From contig OU342639.1 of assembly GCA_910589415.1 (NCBI GenBank), positions 8,564,268 through 8,628,267 of the forward strand: a stretch of DNA of 64,000 bases, given 5' to 3'. Positions within the stretch are counted from its first letter, which is position 1. The number at the start of each line of letters is the position of its first letter. The stretch comes from Malachius bipustulatus (taxonomy: Eukaryota > Arthropoda > Insecta > Coleoptera > Melyridae). Positions 55,135 to 64,000 of this stretch are shown here, piece after piece. Position numbers and translations under genes: made by a program. The notes beneath the pieces were generated by a model. The model was not told where the DNA came from, did not search any database, and saw only the letters and a program-made list of their open reading frames with translations.

Positions 55135-55757
55135 TTGAAATCCTAATTCATTTCGGGCTATTTTGCTCTGAACATTTCGTCTATATGTATAACTGTGGAT
55201 AGATATCAGCGGTTGAGTGAGCGCAAGCGATTCTTCCATTCCTCCTGTTCACTGACTACACGGCGGCAAGAGCGGCCCTATTTATATAGGTTGATGATCT
55301 GGTGACGTCATACCCCCTCCATATCTTCTCCGTAGCAATGACCGGCCTCTCTGATGATTTCATAGATTGCTAAGTCAGATGTTGAACGCCGGATATCAAA
55401 CCCACCGCAGTTGCATTCTGTTTATTTCATTCATTCCGGTTTGATTTATAAACATCCGAAGAATATCCACAGGCGGGAGGAAAGAATTAAACTGTGGAGG
55501 ATTTAGTATCCGCTCTTACGTCAGACCTTAATGAATCATCATTTGGCTCAGCAGTCTATGACATCATTGTGGAGACGGAGAGCGCTCGTTGCTACGGAGG
55601 AGATAGCTAGTGGAGGGGGTTTGACGTCACCAGACGTCACCCTATATTCAGTCAGTGATGATGTCTAATGATGAACCGCTGATGATGTCTACCACCAGTT
55701 GTAGACGACATCTTCATGGATCACGGCAAAACAGCCCGGAATCAATTATGGTATCAA
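55135..55757. mobile_element. About 0.6-kb diverged fold-back; related arm at 51590-51720
   Basis: The left 'ttcgggctattttgctctga...gatatcagcggttgagtgag' pairs with the complement of 55640-55757 ('gatgatgaaccgctgatgat' … 'aaaacagcccggaatc'). Inner blocks 'gtgacgtcatacc' and 'tttgacgtcaccag' also pair. The segment at 51590-51720 carries the same arm sequence. Confidence 0.6.
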
Positions 55758-56987
55758 GATCATTTCATCTTATGATATTAGTATTAAATACGATCTGGGA
55801 CATATGGGTGCCGCGGCTGGCTCGAATGAAGCGCAATCTGGAAGACCAGTTATCAATCAATTTTTTTAGCACTTGGGTCATGGCCAAAACACCCCACAAA
55901 GTCACCAGCGGTGACTTTTAGTAGATGTAGAAGTGTCTTAACGAAGACACTTCCAAATCTGACAATTTTGTATCTTAAGATAGCTATGCAGCTAAACATG
56001 AGCCTTTAGCAGTAAACATTTTATTTTTGCTGAAAATGAAAATCAATAGCAATAATTTTGTTTTCGGCAAATTCGCCGAACGCACAACGCACATGATTGT
56101 CACGCGGCTTCAGTTCTTGTAGGTTCTCGAGGTGGATCTTGTAAGCTCGTGAACCCAAATCTTTCAAAAGGTGAATGGACACAGTTCCAATTGCCAACCG
56201 AACAAGGGTAGTTTCAAGAACAGAATCACAATTTTCGAACTAAATTTTCGCAATTTGCAAGGGTTGGTCTGGTGCAAATGTGCCAGTGGTACATAATTTA
56301 CTACCAATTCAAAAAGTAACCTCTAAAAGACACCCATTAGAATGCATAAAAAACTGTTATCGGTGAGAGTGATTAGGAAAAGGGATGGGATTTGGACAGA
56401 ACATACAAATTGAGTAAAAAGATAGAAAGACACTGATTATAAATTAAGACAACAAACGTATATTTGATATTTATTTATATGAATTCACAGTGTGTCGATT
56501 ATTAGTGTACTATAACTTGGGGGATATAGAATGGTGTGGTGCAAGTAGAATGAGGGGTTGTCCAAGTATCGTAGAACAGTAGTAGGTAGTGTGTTGGGGT
56601 CTCGAGACTCGAGGACTTGGGTCGAAGTCGCTACTAAGTAGTAATATATCACATCTTCATATTATGTATAAGTAACGTTAATTGCGGAGCAGACTCGTAT
56701 AATAATACTTACAAGTTGCCCTTTTGCTATTAGATACGTTCTTCGTTTTGTTTTCTTACTCAATCTGTCCACCGCGCTTACTAATAAACACTAGAACTTG
56801 GTGACGTGTGTAATGAAGACGATAACGCTGTTTCCAACTCAATGAAACACTATAATAATGATGAATTGGGTAAGGGATGAAACTACTCGAAGACCTAGAC
56901 GTACCAGCCTGCTACTTTAGGTACTATATGGTTTTAAGTGGGTACCTGGGTTGGCTGGCTGTACTGTTTATGAGTAGGTTAAGGGCG
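55758..56987. other. Unassigned DNA
   Basis: Mixed composition with no recognised domain. The segment 55790-55920 reads as an open frame joined to the preceding fold-back, without coding features. Confidence 0.35.
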
Positions 56988-58765
56988 TAGCAAGTTTTTT
57001 CGCTAGAGGGGGGGGGGGGGGGAGCGGTGGCTCGGGATATTATAGCAAAGGCTAAGCGGATCTTCGAAAAGGGGTGATTGTAAAAAGAGAAGGGGGTTTC
57101 AAGGTTTCAAGGTCACGCAATTTCCCATCCAGGGTGTAGAATAAAGGGGACAAACTTCTAAAGCAGAATATTTACTTGATTTTAAGACAAGAAGTCTTAA
57201 TGAACCTACCCTCTAAATTTAATTATAATTAAAATTAACGAAGTTATAGTAAGGTGTACAATGTTCCAAAAAATGACATTTTTGAGTATAACTCCACAAC
57301 GGCTTAATATTTTTTTATGATTTTTTTGTGTTGTCCTATATTAATTAGTCCGTACCAGGGGAGTACGGTGGATCGAGGTCCAATTTTTTAACCTTCCAAT
57401 TTTAACGCCACTGGATAAATTTTGGGTTTGACATATTTTTCTGGTACAAAAAAGGTTTGCCATGTATATTCTCAACAGTTTTTGAGTTATGCACAATTCA
57501 ACAGGTGAAAGGTGACTACCTATAACTTTTTGTCCTTCTCGAATGTCTAAATCGTACTGTATGGTTTCCTTAATGTGGAGCCAATCTGGCTTGAATGGTC
57601 AAAATGTAAGGCTCTCTTAATGGAGAACCAATCAGGCTCGAATGATTCGAAATCTAGACGAAGGACCATGGTATAGGATACACCGGGAGATAATAGACAG
57701 GATTAATAATTATTGTGTACTCACTGTTTACTTTCGTACCACTGGGCGAACCACTGTAACCCATGCGGGGGATGCTGAAATCTTTAGATCAATGCGGTTT
57801 GCGAAGAGGAGAATGGGCAATACGTGTACCATAGCCAAATTGCGGGAGCCGCGACGAATTCCACAACAATTAACGAAGGGTGTTGGGCTAGCTTGCTCGT
57901 CCTTGACTGCCACTATATGCAATGTCGCGATGCGTACTTTCCGACTCCGGACTGCGACTGGTGCTGATGGTGATTGTTTTGCCGGGGAAAACCATAATGT
58001 TATAGGGATGAGCAGCAAAGGGTCGTGCAAAGGATCTCAAAAACTGTTGAGAATTACAAAACGAACCTTTTTTGTACTAGAAAGGTCTAGATTTTTTTAA
58101 AATATGTCAAAACCAAAATGTATCCAGTGGCGTTTGAATTGGGGGTTGGACCCCTATCTACTGTACTTTCCTGGTTCAAATTCAAAATAATTAATAAAAG
58201 ACAACACAAGAATTATATAAAAAATATTAAGCCGTTTCAGAGTTATACATTATACAAAAAAATGTAAGTTTTTTTGTAACATTATTGAACACCCTTGTAG
58301 CTGCGTTGATACTTAATTTTGAGGGTAGGTTCATTACTTTAGAAGTGTCCTCTTTATTCTGGGACATCCTGTATACTCTCATTGTGAAATAGTTATTGAA
58401 TTGTTATTGTCATCTTTCCTTAAAATTCATTTTACATTAGCTACAAAGGTGCATTTATTTTTAATATCTAAGAAATATGACGGTTGATTATGGACAATTC
58501 AAAGTCTCTCTTGCCGCCATCATGTCACCTTGAAGTTTCCAATAAAAAATAAACAGAATCAGTCATGGGAAATGGTAATAACAATAATTATTATAAAAAT
58601 ACAATAAAATGGCTACGAACGACGCGCCAAAGAGCACTGGGTGAGCAGATTTTGAACCACCGCAGTCAGTAAAGGCAGCAAAAAACTTTGTAATGTTAAC
58701 GTAATTATGTACCTTAAGTAGGCTACCTAACCCCCCCCCCCCTCCACCCTTTTGCTACGCCCTTG
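56988..58765. mobile_element. Nested fold-back, about 1.8 kb, with G-run and C-run ends and a GC-rich loop
   Basis: The outer pair 'aagggcgtagcaa' plus a G-run (about 57009-57022) is mirrored by a C-run (about 58729-58742) plus 'tttgctacgccctt'. Within it the arms 'ccagggtgtagaataaaggg' (57131) and 'tctttattctgggacatcctg' (ends about 58376) pair, continuing through 'aacgccactgg' and 'gtttttgagtt' / 'tctcaaaaactg'. The loop (57490-58035) is unpaired and GC-richer. Confidence 0.72.
57700..58035 (-). other. Exon-like GC-rich segment in the loop of a fold-back
   Basis: The minus-strand frame (58030-57728) is open for 100 codons and contains LAMVHVLPILLFANRIDLKI. LLFANRxDL resembles the first strand of LRP/LDLR-type propeller modules, but nothing else (YWTD repeats, EGF cysteines) supports it. 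A GTAAAC donor-like site follows. The plus-strand frame over the same region is equally open, so this is a candidate only. Composition is unlike the rest of the element, as in transposons that capture host exons. Confidence 0.25.
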
Positions 58766-60600
58766 GAGTAGGTAGTAAATATGATGTGGGATAAGGCAAA
58801 GGGGTGGCGGTGTCGATGTTGTAACTTGTAACACGCCAAAACGATGAGTCCTGCTCCGAATCTATAAAGTCTCACTTCACGACTCATTACTTATTCCTTT
58901 TTCATTACTGCTAGTCCTCGTAACGTATCGTAAGATTCGTAAGTACACCGTGCGCAGCATTGTACTGGATCATCACATGGGTACAAGTGCAATAACGTAC
59001 AATGATACAAAGGTGGTACTCTTATAGGCTTAGGTATAGTAAGGTAGTACATCCATTGTCTGAGTCGGTTACTTTTAGTGGTATATCTGATTGGTTCCTC
59101 TTTATTACTTATTAGGTAGGTAGGTAGGTAGGTAGGTAGGTATAGAAGGTATATGGTAACATGCTAGCTGAAATGACTGAGGTTCAGGTTATAAGGAAAT
59201 TCTAAAGCAGCTCAGCTCAACTGCTGCGGGATTTGGTCAGCTTCTCGCCGATCCGAGTGCGTTTTAACAAACCTCCTATCACGAATCGTCAGAATACCTA
59301 CACGTTTCTTTATACCAAAGTAGGTACCATCAGTACCTCTAAATTTGTACTAGTTATTTATGAAATGCCGGTGGTACTTGAGATTTTATAAAAACAATTT
59401 CTATAGGTTACATTATGTACAAACTTTATAAATAACTATAAAAAGAATAATATACAAGTATAAAATTTAAAAAATAAGTATATAAGTATAACTAGAAAAT
59501 AAATAACGCGGTTACTGGATTAGGTATACAGGATACACTGAACTTGGTTTATCACGTTTCAGTAGAATATTTTGTGTTTTAATTATTTATTGAGCATTTC
59601 GGAAATTAAGGAATATAATTATTTGCATCTTCAGTTCTTCGATATAATTCTACATTCTGTTTTATACAATTAGTTACTTCACCTACCTACTTGAAAATAA
59701 TACGAACAATAGAAATACAAGCATGCATATAGGTACATGTTGGTCGTATATTTTATTTGACTAGTAAACACTATTTATATAAAAGGAACAAAAATATAAT
59801 TAGGTTTGTTTCTAAATAAACGCATCCTATAAAAAGTTCTCTAGATGCCAACTAAAAATACGTTAATACTAAATTACTAATTGCCAAATTGTAAGTAAGT
59901 ATTTGCTTGTAATAATTATTACTTCTTTTCAAATTCTAACTAGGTTGCTAGAGGTAATAAATTATGAAAGTTAGATATAAAAATATACGTGGAAATTGAT
60001 TTTTTTTAATATTTCGGATAGGCAGATTATTTACGTGTATGTAAGTACTACTAAGGTATCTACATTTCAACATCAAGCTTAAACTTGAACTTAAGAACAG
60101 TTTTGATCTAAGTATTTTTAATAAGAACTTAACTCTATAATAATAGTGGATAATAATGAATGAGTTGACTAAAAACGCTACTCCTAATAAGAGAAGGGGA
60201 TATGGCATTTTGAAGGAGATCTAGTAGCAAACGGCGTGATGACAGTGTGAGCGTCTGTCACAGTGTTGGGGGGTGTTAGGTATATTATGATGTGCGCTGA
60301 GTGCTCGGGGTTTGTTAAAACGCAGCGCGGTCCTCAGCATCTCGCAACCTGGACCGGGAGACGGGGAACAAGTAGGCCGAAGCCTTGGGACTGACGACAG
60401 GGAAAAAAGGGTTCCATCTACAGGGGAATGATGAGAAGGGGGCTCAGGCCGCCATCGAGTTATTGTCGAGTGTCTCCTCGGTAGGCCGCCGAAACTATCC
60501 CGGAACAATTATCATATGAAAGTAGGTATATGATACACGCATCGACGCAGTACATCGGTACTCATCTACGCGCGCGACGCGACTTCACATGGCGTCTTTT
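58766..60600 (-). other. Probable 3' UTR or flank of the RGS gene, plus a (GTAG)n microsatellite
   Basis: This lies downstream of the RGS stop on the minus strand. (TAGG)n runs at 59114-59148. A GC-richer segment at 60220-60500 has an open minus-strand frame of 95 codons without a domain. No other gene is recognised. Confidence 0.35.
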
Positions 60601-60918
60601 TTATTTGGTCTCCACTTGGTCCTGGATGGGAATCGTAGACGTCGGCAACACCTTCTTGTCGTTATCCTCCTCCTCCTCGTTCGTCTCGGACGGCAGGGCG
60701 ATAGTGTCCTTTTCAGTGTTGGTCTTCTCCAGGGAGTCTTCCTTGTCAGAGTTCTGAAGTTGCGCGAGCGTTTTGAACAACTGAGAGTTGATGAAGCGTG
60801 GATAGCTGTCGCGATGCATCAACGTGTAGATTTGTAGCTGAGCTTCGTCGAAGGTGTGCGGTGTCGGGTCTACCATGTTCCTGTTTACTATCTCTCTAAC
60901 TCTAGAATCTAGCGACAC
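60601..60918 (-). CDS. Last exon of an RZ-family RGS protein (RGS17/19/20-like)
   Basis: After the acceptor 'ttttttttgcag' the exon encodes VSLDSRVREIVNRNMVDPTP and HTFDEAQLQIYTLMHRDSYP, RFINSQLF, the C-terminal helices of the RGS box. The sequence is closest to what I know of RGS17, RGS19 and RGS20 (RZ subfamily; double-hit in Drosophila), GTPase-activating proteins for G-alpha i/z. A tail of about 60 residues follows, acidic and Glu/Asp/Lys-rich (SETNEEEEDNDKK), longer than in vertebrate RZ proteins. The start of the RGS box and the cysteine string expected upstream are not in the window. Confidence 0.9.
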   Translation of the reverse strand: MSLDSRVREIVNRNMVDPTPHTFDEAQLQIYTLMHRDSYPRFINSQLFKTLAQLQNSDKEDSLEKTNTEKDTIALPSETNEEEEDNDKKVLPTSTIPIQDQVETK

Positions 60919-61099
60919 CTGCAAAAAAAAAAAAAAAATTCAATAGCACCTTTTTATCATAATGAGGGTCTTGATAATAAGAACTGATTGTTTTGATGTA
61001 CCAATCAAGTGAAAATATGAAATATTCCTATAAGAAACCTCACTTTTGTCCAGATTTCCCATCATGATGACTCTTACACATCAACCTGGCTATTGTATA

Positions 61100-61857
61100 C
61101 AAAATTGAGTGCAAATATTTTAAGGGCTTATTTACCAGCCAAAAATAAGAAGTTTTTTTCATATAATCGTATGTCCTAACTTGCTTCGTTTTCTAGATAC
61201 AGGGTAAAATTTTGAAAAAAAATCGATTTTTTATTAATTACCCAAAAACCTTTCAGCCGATTTAAATAAAATTTGGTAGGCTTAGTTGTCGTTATAAGGA
61301 ACTTCCTTTGATGGGAATAACATAAATTTATTAATTCCAGTGGCGTCTCAGAGGGCTAGTGGCTACCTACTTGATATTTATAGATAAAATTATGATACGC
61401 CACTGCTCTTTTGACAATTTATATCTTTTTTTAAGATTAAGCGGTCAATAATGTAACTTTCTTGCCTCCTGAGCTTTACTCGTATCTAGCTTTGTTTCCA
61501 AGAAAAAAATCGAAACTGTGCCAGGCCCTATTAAAACAAGTAGGAAATTCACATCGATTATTGAGATTCATTTAATTTAATTCAGGTAGCCCCCTGAGAC
61601 GCCACTGGAATTAATAAATTCATGTTATTCCCATCAAAGGAAGGCCCTTATGACAACAAATAAGCCTATAAAATTTTATTTAAATCGGCTGAGAGGTTTT
61701 TGAGAAATTGATAAAAATCGATTTTTTTTTCAAAATTTTACCCCCTGTATCTAGAAAACAAAGCAAGCTAGGACATACGATTATATGAAAAAAACTTCTT
61801 ATTTTTGGCTGGTAAATAAGCCCTCAAAATATTTGCACTCAATTTTGAATCACCCTG
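61100..61857. mobile_element. Fold-back element, about 0.76 kb, left tip deleted (right end 'gattcACCCTG'-type)
   Basis: Arms of about 330 bp pair ('aaaattgagtgcaaatattt' / 'aaatatttgcactcaatttt', 'tctagatacaggg' / 'ccctgtatctaga'). The right end reads 'tgaatcaccctg' followed by TA; on the left about 9 bp of that terminus are missing between 'tac' and 'aaaattg'. It lies in the RGS intron. Confidence 0.78.
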
Positions 61858-62096
61858 TATAATTGATAACGCATTTTGTTACATATAAGAACAGGAATCG
61901 TTGCAGACACATCAGCGTAGAATTTTAATAAAACCCCAACCCAAAGAGAAGAAAAAATATACAGTTGCTGGATCGCATGATCTTGGTGACCAGTTTAGCG
62001 GCCCAAACGGGTATCTAAGCGGTCCAGGAAACAATATCTGCAAAAATGAAGTGGCTCCATCCTATTGTAGATTGTGGATTGTAATGGGAGGCCTTC
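61858..62096. other. RGS intron, nothing recognised
   Basis: An open plus-strand frame (61901-62101) has no domain or splice support. Confidence 0.35.
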
Positions 62097-62275
62097 TGTA
62101 GGTATGCACTGCGACCTGTTGAGATCTATTGTGCCCTCCCTATAGTTAGAGCTCTAGCTGTTTTACCAATTCCAGGGACTGTTGGGAGACCTAATGTAGC
62201 TCTCTGGCGTGGGTCTTTAAGTGCCTAGGCACAGGAATCGGGGCCTAGCTAGTTCTTCGCAATGGCAGAGAATGT
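62097..62275 (-). mobile_element. 3'-terminal fragment of a LINE-1 relative
   Basis: 'gcactgcgacctgttgagat' and 'ctattgtgccctccc' match the 3' end of LINE-1 at 14149-14185 ('gcgctgcgacctattgcaga', 'ctattgtgccccctc'), including the terminal GTIDL codons and stop. Upstream similarity fades after about 170 bp. Confidence 0.6.
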
Positions 62276-62629
62276 GCTGTTAAGTACCTCTATACCTTTT
62301 ACATGATCAACAATACACAAATGTACGAAAGCTTACATACTTTTATTACCTGTTCAGTAATTAAAACACCGGAATATTATTGCCCTGCAATCAAAGCGAA
62401 AATTCTTCATTTGTCTCATACGATTGACAGTAGCTATATGACGGCACGCAAAGGTCCATCAAACAAAGTATTGCATCATGCGTGATTTTTGTCGATCAGA
62501 AAATTTAATTATTACATTATTTCCTTATTAAAATATGCGGAAGTACCAGCTTTCAATATCTTGAAGGTCAGTAAGATATTGATACGGATGGATAAAAAGG
62601 GAGAGCAACAGTAGCCATGATTACAGTTT
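62276..62629. other. Unassigned spacer
   Basis: No supported feature is seen. Confidence 0.35.
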
Positions 62630-63565
62630 CCAATATACAGAATCCAATATACAGTTTTGCCGACGACAGTACCCTCATAACTTCTTATACGTTAGATGCG
62701 CGAACATCTGCCATCGACGCACAGACTCGCAGGGAGCAAGAAGTTGCCATACTTAACAATGACTTGTAAGACATTCTAACTTGGGGCGATAGAAACCAAG
62801 TCCAATTTAATGCTGGAAAAATCCAAACAGTCATCTTCTCCAAAAAGACCAACGTTTTGGAGCCAGATATGATGATGGCGGGACACTCTCTTACCCCAGC
62901 GTCATCTCTTCGTTTACTTGGAGTGAGCCTTGGAGCGAACATGTCTTGGCATGATCATGTTGCAGGTCTGGCGAAGAGTGCTTCCCAAAAACTTGGAACA
63001 CTTTTCCGCACGAAGAAATTTTATACAACACAACAGCTTCTCCTCTTGTACAAGGCTCAAATCCGACCATCCTTGGAGTACTGCTCACATATTTGGAGCT
63101 CAGCTCCTAAACATACGCTGAGACTACTCGACTCTATTCAGAAAAGAGCCATCCGCTTGATTGGGGACCCAGATTTGACAAAGAATTTAGACACTCTCGA
63201 ACATCGAAGAAGAGTAGCTGACCTGAGTCTGTTCTACAGATATTTTAATGGAAAGTGTTCAAGGGACGTGGCCCGCTTGATCCCACCAAGATCAAGACCG
63301 GGCAGAAATACACGCCGAGCCGCAGACGCTCATCCGTATCAGGTTCAGCTCGTTACACCTCGTACCACCCTATTTCAGACTTCTTTTATGTATAGAACCG
63401 CATCACTTTGGAATAGCATTCCAAAAGGCGTGTTTCCCGAAGTATACAACCTACAAAGATTCAAGGCCAACGTGAATCGATATCTCCGCTCATGCACCGC
63501 TCTCAGAGCGTCATAGGGATTTCCCTGCAGTGCATGTGCATTTTCAATAAAAAAAAAATAAAAAA
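62630..63565 (+). mobile_element. 5'-truncated Jockey/CR1-group LINE, C-terminal RT part with poly-A
   Basis: The element begins inside the RT catalytic region and ends with 'ttcaataaaaaaaaaataaa', a polyadenylation signal and A tail. Its orientation is opposite to the RGS gene, in whose intron it lies. Confidence 0.8.
62650..63516 (+). pseudogene. Reverse transcriptase C-terminus of a truncated LINE
   Basis: It reads IYSFADDSTLITSY (the catalytic ADD motif of RT), then a TAA stop at 62767-62769 inside NNDL*DILTWGDRN. The frame then continues open: LLGVSLGANMSWHDHV, LLLLYKAQIRPSLEYCSHIW, LLDSIQKRAIRLIGD, HRRRVADLSLFYRYFNGKCS, TASLWNSIPKGVFPE and a final NLQRFKANVNRYLRS. There is no RNase H. 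Only the last third of the ORF2 is kept. Confidence 0.85.
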
Positions 63566-64000
63566 ATGATTAACCATGATGACAGAAACTCGGCGTTCTG
63601 TATTGGCCGGGTCGCGCTAGTGAGTGGCGTGAGCGGCAACGCCCACAAGTGCGTGAGCTACAACAGCAACCTAATCCCACCCTCCTCCACACTTCTGGAT
63701 CCCTGATACCCCGACGGAATAATCTCGCTGAAAACCACGAGAAATGAATGGAAAATTCTGGTCATTTCCTGTGGAGAAGTTCCAGAAATGGATGTTCGAG
63801 TGTCTGGGAGCCGAAGATCTAGGAAGGGAATATTCTCGAGATCTTTCTCTTGGATTTGTTCGGGAAATAGAAGCGAGCCGTCCGCAAATCCTCCAGAAGC
63901 TACTTCCAGAGGTAGGGATGTCCTATAATAGCCAGCAGGCAAGTGAACGCAGTCAGTTTTAGTCTAGCAGTGTGCGAGTAACAAGCGAGGAACTAAGCGA
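63566..64000. other. GC-richer sequence at the window edge, unassigned
   Basis: It contains 'gcgctagtgagtggcgtgag' and 'gagtaacaagcgaggaacta'. Open frames at 63658-63942 (minus) and 63744-63962 (plus) overlap without a recognised domain. It could be an LTR with adjoining leader, but the second LTR would lie outside the window. Confidence 0.3.

Noticed and set aside
57642..58100. 152-codon plus-strand frame
   Set aside because: It spans the unique loop and runs into the right arm of a fold-back element; the opposite strand is equally open. No domain is recognised.
60221..60508. 95-codon minus-strand frame downstream of the RGS stop
   Set aside because: Pro/Arg/His-rich, no domain, within the expected 3' UTR of the RGS gene.
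62891..63121. Short frames overlapping the truncated LINE
   Set aside because: Alternate-frame shadows of the RT C-terminal coding sequence.

Overview
The window reads as nuclear DNA of an insect (possibly aphid-like or another group rich in TAGG/TACC motifs; I do not commit to an order). It is AT-rich, has spliced genes with GT-AG introns, and is dominated by transposable elements: two full-length non-LTR retrotransposons, a deleted mariner, a 5'-truncated LINE and many fold-back (inverted-repeat) elements. I see no bacterial operons, tRNAs, rRNAs or CRISPR arrays.

Host genes. (1) Two small plus-strand exons at 2868-3088 encode an unrecognised N-terminus. (2) A plus-strand RBM5/RBM10-type splicing regulator runs from 20100 to about 37850. 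Its exons give RRM1, a RanBP2-type zinc finger, RRM2, an OCRE domain and a G-patch. Its introns have been swollen by an antisense I-type LINE (21759-27255), several fold-back elements, a mariner and a 317-bp palindrome. (3) A small minus-strand gene is possible at 53226-54465. (4) The last exon of an RZ-type RGS protein (RGS17/19/20, Drosophila double-hit type) lies on the minus strand at 60601-60918; its upstream exons are outside the window.

Layout. 1-3.5 kb: a frameshifted fragment of a multicopy 'EADT...NDTDVLV' gene family, a dispersed repeat and the small exons. 3.5-12.5 kb: fold-back elements. 12.5-13.5 kb: inverted copy of the 1.4-2.2 kb repeat. 14.1-19.5 kb: LINE-1 (DUF4780-like ORF1, endonuclease-RT-RNase H ORF2) flanked by 12-bp target duplications. 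20-38 kb: the RBM gene. 38-44 kb: six fold-back or palindromic elements, one nested in another with its empty site recoverable. 45.37-49.86 kb: a 4.5-kb fold-back element whose arms are arrays of a 171-174-bp repeat. 50-56 kb: short MITEs and the small minus gene. 57-58.8 kb: a fold-back carrying an unusual GC-rich loop. 60-64 kb: RGS exon, another fold-back, two LINE fragments and an unassigned GC-richer end.

The strongest unifying signal is a set of fold-back elements. Nine are complete copies with both ends readable, flanked by TA (10686-11495 lacks the flank), and about three more are damaged or partial. They share the terminal motif CAGGGTGtcc (or variants CAGTGTG, CCGTGTG) but have unrelated interiors, which suggests one transposase mobilising many non-autonomous families.
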